DNA of 14,269 bases from an uncultured Oscillospiraceae bacterium (GCA_934670025.1 CAKUOS010000051.1:1-14269), one strand, 5' to 3'. Shown: positions 1-6,928, numbered from the stretch's first letter. Notes: generated by a model from the sequence alone, not told the origin. Numbers and translations are program-made.

Positions 1-332
1 GCCGTAACGACTACGAAGCATCCTGGATGCTGCCCACCGACCAGCAGGACGAAACCGGCAAGCAGGGCATGGGCCGCACCGACTCCATCTGGAACGAGAT
101 GAACGTCATCGGCGTCACCGAGGGCATCTACAACGATACCGTTGCCATCTCCAAGGAGAGCCAGTACTACACCCCGGAGATCGTCGCCGCGCTTCAGGAG
201 TGCTTCATCAACATCATCAACACCGATGAAGGCAAGGCCATCTTCGACGTCTACAGCCACACCGGCTATGCCAAGGCGACCGACGCCGATTACGACGGCG
301 CGCGCGCTGCGCTTCAGGCTGTTTCCGAGTAA
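1..332 (+). CDS. phnD: PhnD-type phosphonate ABC transporter substrate-binding protein, C-terminal part
   Basis: Open at the window's left edge: the reading frame (first full codon at 3) runs 109 residues to TAA at 330-332. The fragment resembles the C-terminal lobe of periplasmic-binding-protein-like PhnD proteins, with a stretch on regrowth and IINTDEGKAIFDVYSH, then GYAKATDADYD. In Gram-positives such proteins are lipoproteins that capture phosphonate, phosphite or related phosphorus compounds and hand them to PhnE. The N-terminus, and any lipobox, lies outside the window. It is followed by a hairpin with a short T-run and then phnC, phnE and phnE on the same strand, the usual partners. 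The family call rests on both sequence and context. The ligand cannot be read from this fragment. Confidence 0.85.
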   Translation, partial: RNDYEASWMLPTDQQDETGKQGMGRTDSIWNEMNVIGVTEGIYNDTVAISKESQYYTPEIVAALQECFINIINTDEGKAIFDVYSHTGYAKATDADYDGARAALQAVSE

Positions 333-364
333 GCAACCAAATACTGCAAGTGACAAGTGAAAAG

Positions 365-391
365 AGCGCCCCGCGAAAACGGGGCGCTTTT
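365..391 (+). terminator. Rho-independent terminator or attenuator between phnD and phnC
   Basis: A perfect 9-bp GC-rich stem (365-373 with 380-388) with loop CGAAAA runs into TTTT, then CTCT. It lies 33 bases after the phnD stop and 100 bases before phnC. A leaky terminator here would give more binding protein than transporter, a common arrangement in ABC operons. Its 3' arm shares bases with a second hairpin (385-427). Confidence 0.65.
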
Positions 392-427
392 CTCTGCACC
401 GGACGCGCGCCGATGCAGAGAAAAGCG
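385..427 (+). promoter_or_regulatory. Second hairpin, mutually exclusive with the phnD-phnC terminator
   Basis: Positions 385-398 are perfectly complementary to 414-427 (14 bp). After one mismatch, 400-402 can also pair with 410-412. The left arm takes bases 385-388, which form the terminator's 3' arm, so the two structures cannot both form fully. No T-run follows this hairpin, so it is not itself a terminator. An antiterminator or 3'-end stabilising role is inference. Confidence 0.45.
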
Positions 428-490
428 TGTGAACAGGACGGGCCGCCCTGTGCGCGCTCCCAAATCTTTGAGAAAGAAAAGAGTCGCAGC

Positions 491-1288
491 ATGATTGAAT
501 TCAAAAATGTCTACAAGACGTATCCAAACGGCTTTACGGCGCTGAAAAACATCAACCTGCAAATCGAGCAGGGTGAGTTCGTCGCCATCATCGGCCTGTC
601 GGGCGCGGGCAAATCGACGATCCTGCGCTGCATCAACCGGATGCACGATATCTCCAAGGGCGAGCTGACGGTCGACGGCGTCGCGGTCGATTCGCTGCGC
701 GGCAAGCAGCTGCGCCGCTACCGCCGCAAGGTCGGCATGATCTTCCAGAGCTTCAACCTCGTCTCGCGCAGCACCGCCATCAAAAACGTCCTCACGGCCG
801 ACGTTCCGGATATGCCGTTTTTCCGCGTGCTCTTCGGCGTTTTCACGAAGGAGCAGAAGATGCGCGCGCTCGAGTCGCTCGATAAGGTCGGCATCCTCGA
901 CAAGGCATATACCCGCTGCGACCAGCTCTCCGGCGGCCAGCAGCAGCGCGTGGCGCTCGCGCGCACGCTCAACCAGAACCCGAAGATCATCCTCGCCGAC
1001 GAGCCTGTGGCCTCGCTCGACCCCATCACGGCCAAGCAGGTCATGCAGGATTTCGTCCGCATCAACAAGGAATACAAGATCTCCATCCTGCTGAACATCC
1101 ACCACGTGGACCTCGCGCTCAAATACTGCGACCGCGTCATCGGCATCCGCGCCGGCGAGATCGTCTTTGACGGCCCGGCCAGCACCATCACGCAGGAGCA
1201 GATCGACGAGGTCTATAACGGCGCCAAGGCGCCCACCATGGGCGAAGGCGAGGGCGAACTGCCCCGCGCGGCCGCGGCAGAGGGCTGA
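491..1288 (+). CDS. phnC: Phosphonate ABC transporter ATP-binding protein PhnC
   Basis: 265-residue cytoplasmic ATPase that powers the PhnE permeases. Visible ABC motifs are Walker A GLSGAGKST (35-43), Q-loop glutamine in IFQSFN (about 86), signature LSGGQQQR (146-153), Walker B IILADEP (166-172) and a switch histidine in NIHH (204-205). The length fits the PhnC family. The start at 491 begins the conserved MIEFKNVYKTYPNG strand; longer in-frame extensions run back through the terminator hairpins and are rejected. The ribosome site is weak and purine-rich (AAAAGAG just upstream). Three bases separate its stop from phnE. The last ~20 residues form a Gly/Glu/Ala-rich tail that looks dispensable. 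Confidence 0.93.
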   Translation: MIEFKNVYKTYPNGFTALKNINLQIEQGEFVAIIGLSGAGKSTILRCINRMHDISKGELTVDGVAVDSLRGKQLRRYRRKVGMIFQSFNLVSRSTAIKNVLTADVPDMPFFRVLFGVFTKEQKMRALESLDKVGILDKAYTRCDQLSGGQQQRVALARTLNQNPKIILADEPVASLDPITAKQVMQDFVRINKEYKISILLNIHHVDLALKYCDRVIGIRAGEIVFDGPASTITQEQIDEVYNGAKAPTMGEGEGELPRAAAAEG

Positions 1289-1291
1289 GCC

Positions 1292-2143
1292 ATGGATCAG
1301 AACAACGAATCCGTCCTCAAGCTGACGCTGTACGACCGGATCTTCAAGCCCCAGACCATCACGCTGGCAAACGGCCATACCGTCATGCGCCGCCGCAGCC
1401 GCACGCCGCTGACGGTTCTGCTGCTGGCCGTGGCCATCTGGCTGTCGCTGCGGATGACGGGCTTCGATCTGCACGTCGTTATCACGAAATTCAGCAAGAT
1501 GGTCGACCTGCTGGAGAAGATCCTCCGGCCCGACTGGAGCTTTCTCCCGAAGGTCGTCTCGCCGCTGATCGATACCATCAAAATGTCCATCCTCGGCACG
1601 GTCGTCGGCTGTGTGCTGGCGCTGCCGGTGGCGATTTTGTCGTCGAGCAACATCAATAAGAGCATCCCCGTCGTCTGGATCATCCGCTTCATCCTCGGCC
1701 TGATCCGCACGCTGCCGACGCTCATCATCGCGCTCGTGTGCGCGCTGATCTTCTCGCTGGGCACGTTCTCCGGTACCATCGCCATCGCCGTGTTTACCTT
1801 CGGCATCGTGGCGAAGATGCTCTTCGAGTCCATCGAGACGATCGACATGGGCCCGTTCGAGGCCATGGAGGCGCTCGGCGCAAACAAATTCCAGGCATTC
1901 TGGTCGGCCTGCGTGCCGCAGATCCTGCCGGTCTATCTCAGCCACTGCCTGTACTGCTTTGAAATGAACGTCCGCGCGTCGGCCATTCTCGGCTACGTCG
2001 GCGCGGGCGGCCTCGGCATCACGATCAACGAGCGCATCGGCTGGCGCGATTACAACAGCCTCGGCATGGTGCTCCTGTCGCTGTTCGTCGTCGTCGTGGT
2101 GATCGATTTCTTCAGTGAGTACCTGCGCAAGAAGCTGAGCTGA
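1292..2143 (+). CDS. phnE: Phosphonate ABC transporter permease PhnE (first copy)
   Basis: 283-residue inner-membrane permease of the PhnE family. A hydrophilic N-terminus (1-38) is followed by a membrane segment at about 40-55, then the BPD_transp_1 core with helices near 95-117, 126-155, 158-178 and 255-275. The EAA loop that docks on PhnC is at about 190-209 (EAMEALGANKF through the conserved Pro), and GYVGAGGLG follows at 234-242, typical of PhnE. ATG lies 3 bases after the phnC stop with a modest AGAGGG site inside phnC, so translation is probably coupled. With the second phnE it should form the heterodimeric channel. Identification as PhnE is firm; the transported compound is not known. 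Confidence 0.92.
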   Translation: MDQNNESVLKLTLYDRIFKPQTITLANGHTVMRRRSRTPLTVLLLAVAIWLSLRMTGFDLHVVITKFSKMVDLLEKILRPDWSFLPKVVSPLIDTIKMSILGTVVGCVLALPVAILSSSNINKSIPVVWIIRFILGLIRTLPTLIIALVCALIFSLGTFSGTIAIAVFTFGIVAKMLFESIETIDMGPFEAMEALGANKFQAFWSACVPQILPVYLSHCLYCFEMNVRASAILGYVGAGGLGITINERIGWRDYNSLGMVLLSLFVVVVVIDFFSEYLRKKLS

Positions 2144-2156
2144 AAGGAGCGTCACG

Positions 2157-3011
2157 ATGCAAAAGAAAGATAAGATCGCCATGCTGGAGCAGACGCTCGA
2201 CCGCAAGCTCACCACACTCGAAATGTACGCCAACCGCCCGCGCAAGTGGGTGCTGTATCTTGTAATCGTCCTGCTGGTGGCGATCCTCGTCGGCTGGTCG
2301 GCGGACGATATCCACTTCACCGGCCTCACGGCCACGGGCACCGAGGTCGCCAAGGGCGTTGTCCACGGCGTGTTCAGCCCGGATAAGGCGCTGCTGTTCG
2401 GCACGGGCGATTCCGATGTGCCGTATCTGCTGCTGCAAACGATGGCCATCGCCGTGCTCGGCACGATCTTCGGCGCGATCCTGGCCATTCCGTTCGCATT
2501 TCTGGCCTCGTTCAATATCATGCCGAAGGCCGTGGCGTATGTCGTGCGCATCCTGATCCTCATGATCCGCACGATCCCGTCCATCGTCTGGGCGCTCATG
2601 TGGATCCGCGTGACGGGCCCGGGCGCGGCCTGCGGCGTCATTACGCAGTCGGTCTGCTCGATCGGCATGATCTCCAAAATGTACATCACGGCCATCGAAG
2701 ATCTCGATACCCACATTCTCGAGAGTCTCGACGCCATGGGCTGCACGCCGTTTCAGAAGATCCGCTACGGCGTTCTGCCGCAGCTGACGGCCAGCTTCAT
2801 TTCCACCACGATCTACCGCTTTGACATCAACCTCAAGGACGCCACCACGCTCGGTATCGTCGGCGCGGGCGGCATCGGCGCGTCGCTGGTGCAGTGCCTC
2901 AACAGCCGCCGCTGGGGCATGGTCGGCTCGTTCGTGTGGGGATTGATGGTGCTGGTGCTGATCATCGAGCTCATCTCCACGCGCATCCGCAGAAAGCTGG
3001 CGCACGGCTAG
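2157..3011 (+). CDS. phnE: Phosphonate ABC transporter permease PhnE (second copy)
   Basis: 284-residue permease paralogous to the preceding gene, forming the other half of the channel. A cytoplasmic N-terminus (1-30) is followed by a first membrane segment at 31-47, a long extracytoplasmic stretch (50-88) typical of PhnE, then the transport core. The EAA-like loop is at 189-208 (ESLDAMGCTPFQKIR...P), and GIVGAGGIGASL at 233-244 matches the PhnE signature. A strong AAAGGAG site at 2143-2149, 7 bases before ATG, overlaps the previous stop. The gene ends one base before repeat A1, whose hairpin plus T5 probably ends the operon. Two phnE genes in tandem are common in Firmicutes. Confidence 0.92.
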   Translation: MQKKDKIAMLEQTLDRKLTTLEMYANRPRKWVLYLVIVLLVAILVGWSADDIHFTGLTATGTEVAKGVVHGVFSPDKALLFGTGDSDVPYLLLQTMAIAVLGTIFGAILAIPFAFLASFNIMPKAVAYVVRILILMIRTIPSIVWALMWIRVTGPGAACGVITQSVCSIGMISKMYITAIEDLDTHILESLDAMGCTPFQKIRYGVLPQLTASFISTTIYRFDINLKDATTLGIVGAGGIGASLVQCLNSRRWGMVGSFVWGLMVLVLIIELISTRIRRKLAHG

Positions 3012-3012
3012 G

Positions 3013-3150
3013 CGTCAGAAACGACCTCGACGAAACGAGTCTTCGCAAGCGAAGCCTCTTATTCTCTGAGCTCGTTTCCTCCTTTCCAAAACGCAAACCA
3101 AGTTTGCGTTTTGGTTTTTGGGAGACCTTCCGGGAAGATGTAGGGGCCGA
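3013..3150 (+). repeat. Interspersed repeat family A, copy A1 (full length)
   Basis: Begins CGTCAGAAACGACCTCGACG and ends with TGTAGGGGCCGA. Two internal hairpins are present: a small one (CTTCG/CGAAG, 3041-3054) and a large one (3086-3114). The same layout recurs at 3155, 3481, 7172 (reverse) and 8637. It starts one base after the phnE stop. No coding frame or transposase is present. Confidence 0.8.
3086..3119 (+). terminator. Terminator hairpin within repeat A1, after phnE
   Basis: A perfect 13-bp stem (3086-3098 with 3102-3114, loop CAA) is followed directly by TTTTT. This has the form of an intrinsic terminator and lies ~75 bases after the phnE stop, so the repeat probably supplies the end of the phn transcript. 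Confidence 0.7.
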
Positions 3151-3154
3151 TGCG

Positions 3155-3263
3155 CGTCAGAAACGGCTTTGACGGAACGAATCATCGCGGAGCGATGCTT
3201 CTTATCCTCTAAATCCGTTTCCTCCTTTCCAAAATGCAGGCCAGGCCTGCATTTTGGTTCTTT
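3155..3263 (+). repeat. Interspersed repeat family A, copy A2
   Basis: Starts CGTCAGAAACGGC. It has the small hairpin ATCGC/GCGAT and the large stem at 3229-3242 with 3244-3257. The upper part of the large stem differs from A1 (GCAGG/CCTGC instead of GCAAA/TTTGC) with both arms changed together. It lacks the GTAGGGG tail and runs straight into repeat C1. Confidence 0.75.
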
Positions 3264-3332
3264 GCGCCCGCAGGCGCACATTACAAATTTGGGCTGCACC
3301 GATATCGCCGTCACAACCAATGGCGTGCTCTT
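3264..3332 (+). repeat. Interspersed repeat family C, copy C1
   Basis: Matches the reverse complement of 7179-7238: GCGCCCGCAGGCGCAC, then CAAATTT, GCACCGA, GCC, TCAC and CCAA appear in the same order and spacing. It contains a small GCGCC/GGCGC hairpin. No gene is visible in it. Confidence 0.6.
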
Positions 3333-3390
3333 TCGGCAGTCACTCACAGATAGGCAAATGGGACGGCGCAGGGACTGCCAAGTTTCAGAG

Positions 3391-3484
3391 TAGATACGTG
3401 ACGGCGGTTTCTGAGCAAAAAGCGTCCTTTTCTTCCATATCTTTTCCCACGCGAGGGAAAAGATATGGCCGTCGGAGACACGTC
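3391..3484 (+). repeat. Interspersed repeat family B, copy B1
   Basis: About 94 bases closely matching the reverse complement of 6925-7020. The core is a perfect 14-bp stem (3435-3448 with 3455-3468) around loop ACGCGA. The outer stem reads CCATATC here and CCCAATC in the other copy, with both arms altered together. It joins the head of an A repeat, as the other copy does. Confidence 0.75.
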
Positions 3485-3588
3485 AGAAACGACCTTGCCG
3501 AAACGAATCATCGCAAAGCGATGCTTCTTATTCTCTAAGCTCGTTTCTTCCTTTCCAAAACGCAAGCTAAACTTGCGTTTTGGTTTTA
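3481..3588 (+). repeat. Interspersed repeat family A, copy A3
   Basis: Starts CGTCAGAAACGACC. It carries the small hairpin ATCGC-AAA-GCGAT and a 12-bp large stem (3555-3566 with 3572-3583) followed by TTTT. The stem tip differs from A1 (GCAAG/CTTGC). It ends ~65 bases before the nucleotidase start and lacks the GTAGGGG tail. Confidence 0.75.
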
Positions 3589-3597
3589 CAGGGGTTT

Positions 3598-3616
3598 GAA
3601 ACGACCTCGACGAAAC
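3598..3616 (+). repeat. Fragment of repeat A (copy A4)
   Basis: Nineteen bases identical to the head of A1 (GAAACGACCTCGACGAAAC), with no hairpins. A TTG just upstream could extend the nucleotidase frame through this fragment, but that extension is repeat sequence rather than conserved protein. Confidence 0.55.
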
Positions 3617-3652
3617 ACCATTTATCCACCATTTCAAACACAACACAACACA

Positions 3653-5131
3653 ATGCAACAAACACTGACGATTTTTTATACGAGCGACGTACACGGCTGC
3701 TTCGAATCCCTTGCCTGCTGTATGGCGCAGATGCGCAAAGACGGCAATACGCTCGTGCTCGACGGCGGCGATATGCTCCAGGGCAGTCCTGCCATGACCT
3801 GCCTCGGCCGAAAACCGGGCGGCCTTGCCGCGCCGGCGCGGCTTCTGAATGCGGGCGGCTATGACTTCGTGACGCTCGGCAATCATGATTTCGACTACGG
3901 AAAAGCCGGGATCGAAGCGTATCTCGCCGCGCTGGACGCGCGGTGCCTGTGCGCGAATGTCTCGGGCGTGTGCGGCGTGGAGAAGACCGCGCTCGTCACG
4001 CTCGAAAACGGGCTGCGCGTCGGCCTGACCGGCGTCGTGACGCACTTCGTCACGCGCTTTGAGCGGCCGGAGACGCTTGCCGGTATCGCCGTCTCCGACG
4101 CTTTTGACGCCGCGAAGGCCGCGCTGGCGGAGCTGCGCGCGCAGGGCGCGGACGTGACGGTCTGCATCTACCACGGCGGCTATGAAGAGGATCTGCAAAC
4201 GGGCGCGATTCTGTCCGCAAGCGGCGAAAATCAGGGCGTTCGCATCTGCCGCGAACTGGATTTCGACGTACTGCTGGCCGGGCATCAGCATCTGGCCGTA
4301 CCCGGCGCGCGCGTGGGGAACACCGTGACGTGCCAGCCGCCCGACAAGGCCGCGTTTTTTGCGCGTGTGGACGCCCGAAAGACGCCAAACGGCGTGCAGG
4401 CGGCCGCGCAGCTGCTTCCCGCGGGCAATACGCCGCTTCCTGCGGCGCAGGCGCTTCTAAAGCCCGTTCTCGCCGAGACGGACCGCTGGCTGGACGCGCC
4501 TGTCGGCCATCTTGACGTGCCGATCCCGGCGCAGCCGCCGCTGGATGCCGCGCTGCATGGTTCGCTGCTGGCCAATTTCTTCAATCAGGTGCAGCTGGAC
4601 GCCACCGGCGCGGATCTGTCCGTCACGAGCCTCTCCAACGAGCCCTGCGCCGTCGCGCAGGACGTGACGGTGCGCGATGTCGTCCGCGCCTACGCCTACG
4701 CGAACACGCTGCGTACCATCCGCGTCACGCGCCGCGTCATAAAGGCCGCGCTCGAACGCAGCATGGCGTATTTTTCGCGCGACCCGGACGGTCATATTTG
4801 TGTGAGCGATGCGTTCCTGCATCCCATTGCGCAGCATTTCAACTATGACTACCTCTCCGGGGCCGTCGTCACGGCCGATTTGCGCCGCCCGGTGGGCGGG
4901 CGCGTGGTGTCGATCGTCTATCGCGGGGAAGAGCTTCCGGAGGACCGGGAGCTGACGCTCTGTCTCAACAGCTTCCGCGCCTCGGGCGCGGGCGGCTACG
5001 ACTGCTACCGCGATTGCGAGGCTTTGTCGGAGCTGCCCGACGAGGTCGCGCCGCTGATCCTGCGCTATCTCGAGCGCCGCGGCCGCGTCACGGTCGATAA
5101 GACCGCCTGGCTGCACATTCTGAAAGACTGA
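3653..5131 (+). CDS. Bifunctional metallophosphatase/5'-nucleotidase family protein, no signal peptide
   Basis: 492 residues of the UshA/YfkN-type family, which cleaves nucleoside 5'-phosphates, 2',3'-cyclic nucleotides or nucleotide sugars using two metal ions. The N-terminal calcineurin-like domain (1-225) shows the metal ligands TSDVHG (D12, H14), DGGD (D40), GNHDF (N77, H78), YHGG (H174) and GHQH (H211, H213). The C-terminal nucleotidase domain (about 285-480) ends with FRASGAGGYDCY (441-452), the substrate-binding loop. The protein starts directly at the first beta strand (MQQTLTIFYTSD), so it should be cytoplasmic, unlike secreted UshA. The start at 3653 has no Shine-Dalgarno and a CA-rich leader. 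The TTG at 3596 would only add repeat-derived residues. It follows the phn genes and is 35 bases from the next gene. Confidence 0.85.
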   Translation: MQQTLTIFYTSDVHGCFESLACCMAQMRKDGNTLVLDGGDMLQGSPAMTCLGRKPGGLAAPARLLNAGGYDFVTLGNHDFDYGKAGIEAYLAALDARCLCANVSGVCGVEKTALVTLENGLRVGLTGVVTHFVTRFERPETLAGIAVSDAFDAAKAALAELRAQGADVTVCIYHGGYEEDLQTGAILSASGENQGVRICRELDFDVLLAGHQHLAVPGARVGNTVTCQPPDKAAFFARVDARKTPNGVQAAAQLLPAGNTPLPAAQALLKPVLAETDRWLDAPVGHLDVPIPAQPPLDAALHGSLLANFFNQVQLDATGADLSVTSLSNEPCAVAQDVTVRDVVRAYAYANTLRTIRVTRRVIKAALERSMAYFSRDPDGHICVSDAFLHPIAQHFNYDYLSGAVVTADLRRPVGGRVVSIVYRGEELPEDRELTLCLNSFRASGAGGYDCYRDCEALSELPDEVAPLILRYLERRGRVTVDKTAWLHILKD

Positions 5132-5166
5132 TCTTGCCGCACAGCGCGGCACAGGAGGAAAAAACA

Positions 5167-6141
5167 ATGAAAGACAACGTATTCAAGGTCGTTCTGCTTC
5201 AGGCGCTGCCGGCCTCCGGCAAGTCTGAGGTGCGCAATTTTATGGCGAACATCGCGCCTGCACGCCTGCAAGAGGAATTCCACATCGGCGAAAATCTCCA
5301 GCTGGACGATTTCCCGTATGTCCACATGATGCGCCGCATCGACAACGAGCTTCAGGCCATGGGCCATGCGCGCGTGTTCTATCCCGGCGAAGAGCCGTTT
5401 ATCGACGGCCGCGACTGGGGCACGCTCATTGCGCTGCTGAACGAGGATTATCACGATCTCATGACGCGCAATGTGCAGAAGCCCGATTCCGCCGCGCAGC
5501 TGCTCTTTGACCGCTATGACCGCGCCGCGCAGATCGCGGGTCTGCCGCCGCGTCTGGGTTTGCTCCCGGCGGAGGTACGCGCGGAGCTGGCAAAGCGGCT
5601 GGAGGATGAGGCGCGCCGGATGCTGGACGAGAAGCACGCGGGCTATCCCGACAGCTTTGAGAATAAGACCATCATCATCGAGTGCGCGCGCGGCGGACCG
5701 GACGGCTCGTCCATGCCGCTCACGGGCACGAACGGCTATCAGTACTCCCTGCCGATGTTCTGCCCGGAGATCCTGCGCGACGCCGCGATCCTCTACATCT
5801 GGGTCACGCCCGAGGAATCGCGCCGCAAGAACGCCGACCGCGCCGACCCCAACGATCCCGGCTCCAACCTGCACCACGGCGTGCCGATGGCCGTCATGCT
5901 GGGTGAATACGGCTGCGACGACATGGAATACCTTATCAACACCGCCGAAGTCAAGGATACCGTTACGGTCCGCGCCCACGGGCAGACGTATCACGTGCCC
6001 ATCGGCGTGTTCGATAACCGCGTGGACAAGACATCCTTCCTGCGCGGCGAACCGGACACGTGGGACGCGGAGAAGGTCGCGGATGTGACCGCCGCCATCC
6101 GCGCGGCGACCGACGCGATGTGGCGCAATTATCACGATTAA
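5167..6141 (+). CDS. Predicted P-loop NTPase/kinase-like protein of unknown function
   Basis: 324 residues; family not recognised. The N-terminus has a hydrophobic strand followed by ALPASGKSE (13-21), which resembles the GLPxSGKST P-loop of small-molecule kinases but has Ala for the first Gly and Glu after the Ser. Other visible traits are LQLDDFPYVHMMRRID (possible lid or substrate region), a second strand TIIIECARGG that could carry a Walker-B-like acid, and the charged segment TPEESRRKNADRADPND. There is no signal peptide or membrane segment. The start at 5167 is fixed by AGGAGG at 5153-5158. It is probably co-transcribed with the nucleotidase 35 bases upstream and is followed by a terminator. 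A nucleoside or sugar kinase-like role is a guess from the P-loop and neighbour. Confidence 0.8.
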   Translation: MKDNVFKVVLLQALPASGKSEVRNFMANIAPARLQEEFHIGENLQLDDFPYVHMMRRIDNELQAMGHARVFYPGEEPFIDGRDWGTLIALLNEDYHDLMTRNVQKPDSAAQLLFDRYDRAAQIAGLPPRLGLLPAEVRAELAKRLEDEARRMLDEKHAGYPDSFENKTIIIECARGGPDGSSMPLTGTNGYQYSLPMFCPEILRDAAILYIWVTPEESRRKNADRADPNDPGSNLHHGVPMAVMLGEYGCDDMEYLINTAEVKDTVTVRAHGQTYHVPIGVFDNRVDKTSFLRGEPDTWDAEKVADVTAAIRAATDAMWRNYHD

Positions 6142-6147
6142 AGCACA

Positions 6148-6173
6148 CAAAACGCCGCAGCCGCGGCGTTTTG
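6148..6173 (+). terminator. Rho-independent terminator after the P-loop gene
   Basis: A perfect 11-bp stem (6148-6158 with 6163-6173) with loop AGCC. Its 3' arm holds GCGGCGTTTT, so the T-run is part of the stem. It starts 6 bases after the stop codon. Because the stem is symmetric, it could act on either strand. Confidence 0.75.
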
Positions 6174-6183
6174 CACGGATATA

Positions 6184-6201
6184 GGTTAGAAAACTCTAAC
6201 C
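6184..6201 (+). promoter_or_regulatory. Palindromic operator, site 1 (GGTTAGA-N4-TCTAACC)
   Basis: Perfect 7-base arms around AAAC, 17 bases before the ATG at 6219. The same arms and spacing occur at 8503-8520 and, with one change, at 8568-8585. A possible promoter TTGCAC (6171-6176), 18 bases, TCTAAC (6195-6200) would place the -10 inside the operator, fitting repression. That promoter is weak by eye. Confidence 0.65.
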
Positions 6202-6218
6202 GGGAAAGGAGTCATTTC

Positions 6219-6863
6219 ATGAAATATGCAGGAATGCCCATGGGGATGTGGACGCTGTTTGCGGACTCGTTCACGCGCCAGCTGACGCTCTGCTTCGGCC
6301 TTACGAAGCAGGACGCGCGCGCCGTGCGCGCCGCGGCGAAGCCGCGCTACCGCGCGATCATCGGGAGCCTTCCCGAATTTGAGCCTGGCGATCAGTTCAA
6401 AATGAACGCCGTCAACTGCGCGATGCTCTGCGCGTTTGTCAAATCCATGCCCGCGCGCCCGGATGTCGCGCGCCTGACGGATTACTACCGCGACGCGATG
6501 ATGACTGCGCCCATGCGCTGGTTCTGCCGCAAGAGCGGCAAGCGCAAGTTCACCCCCGCTGATCTTGCACAGATGGAAAAGACCGCCCGGCTCAAGGCCG
6601 CCGACCGCAATCCCTATTCGTGGAACATGGACTATTACCCGTACCCGGACGGCAGCGGCTATGAGGCGCGCTTTACGCAGTGCGGCATCTGCACCATCAT
6701 GCGCGAGCAGGGCCTGTACGATCTCACGCCCGCCATGTGCCGGCTCGATTACGCCATGAGCGAGACCGGCGGCGCGTCGACGTTCGTGCGCGAATATACG
6801 CTGGCCTCGGGCGGCCCGTACTGCGACTGCGGCTACTATAAAAAGGGCATGGGACCCAAATAA
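6219..6863 (+). CDS. L-2-amino-thiazoline-4-carboxylic acid hydrolase family protein
   Basis: 214 residues. The C-terminal part matches the ATC-hydrolase family pattern: CGIC (155-158), MCRLDY (173-178), SE, then ASGGPYCDCGYY (196-207), with cysteines at 155, 158, 174, 202 and 204. The characterised Pseudomonas enzyme opens L-2-amino-thiazoline-4-carboxylate on the way to cysteine, but the family is broad and the real substrate here is unknown. The cysteine cluster would also suit a metal site. No signal peptide is seen. AAAGGAG at 6205-6211, 7 bases before ATG, fixes the start. The gene stands alone, with a terminator before it and repeats after it. An operator shared with the flavodoxin operon lies just upstream, suggesting metal or redox control. 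Confidence 0.75.
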   Translation: MKYAGMPMGMWTLFADSFTRQLTLCFGLTKQDARAVRAAAKPRYRAIIGSLPEFEPGDQFKMNAVNCAMLCAFVKSMPARPDVARLTDYYRDAMMTAPMRWFCRKSGKRKFTPADLAQMEKTARLKAADRNPYSWNMDYYPYPDGSGYEARFTQCGICTIMREQGLYDLTPAMCRLDYAMSETGGASTFVREYTLASGGPYCDCGYYKKGMGPK

Positions 6864-6891
6864 GCAGAAAGCAGTAATCGGCGAAAGGAAT

Positions 6892-6928
6892 CCCCTACGA
6901 TTCGTACAGTCTAAAGCCGCTTCCGACG
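6892..6928 (-). repeat. Shortened family A repeat, reverse orientation
   Basis: On the minus strand it reads CGTCGGAAGCGGCTTTAGAC, then ACGAATCGTAGGGG. This resembles the A head joined to the A tail (GTAGGGG) with both hairpins missing, like the copy at 7239. It directly follows B2, as A3 follows B1. Confidence 0.4.

Larger units (their letters stand above)
3012..3652. other. Gene-free, repeat-filled gap between phnE and the nucleotidase gene
   Basis: No convincing gene was found in these ~640 bases. They hold repeats A1, A2, C1, B1, A3 and a fragment A4 in that order. The 3333-3390 stretch is unassigned except for a loose inverted pair GGCAGTC/GACTGCC. No clear promoter for the next gene was seen; a TTGAAA at 3596-3601 lacks a good -10. 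Confidence 0.7.

Noticed and set aside
314..2746. 810-codon open frame on the minus strand opposite phnC and both phnE genes
   Set aside because: It lies opposite three well-supported transporter genes, its translation is full of Arg/Asp/His/Ala runs typical of the complementary frame of GC-rich genes, and it has no recognisable domain or ribosome site.
3013..3616. Possible CRISPR array
   Set aside because: Repeats are about 100 bases, unevenly spaced, divergent, mixed in type and contain hairpins with T-runs. There are no uniform short repeats with unique spacers and no cas genes.
3621..3626. -10 box for the nucleotidase paired with TTGAAA at 3596
   Set aside because: Candidate hexamers at the right spacing match the consensus at only about half the positions, too weak to list as a promoter.
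3596..3652. TTG-initiated extension of the nucleotidase by 19 residues
   Set aside because: The added residues come from a repeat A fragment and CA-rich leader, and the conserved family fold begins at the ATG at 3653.
4457..6150. Long minus-strand frames opposite the nucleotidase and P-loop genes
   Set aside because: These are low-complexity, Arg/His/Val-rich shadows of GC-rich coding DNA. The plus-strand frames carry conserved motifs and ribosome sites.
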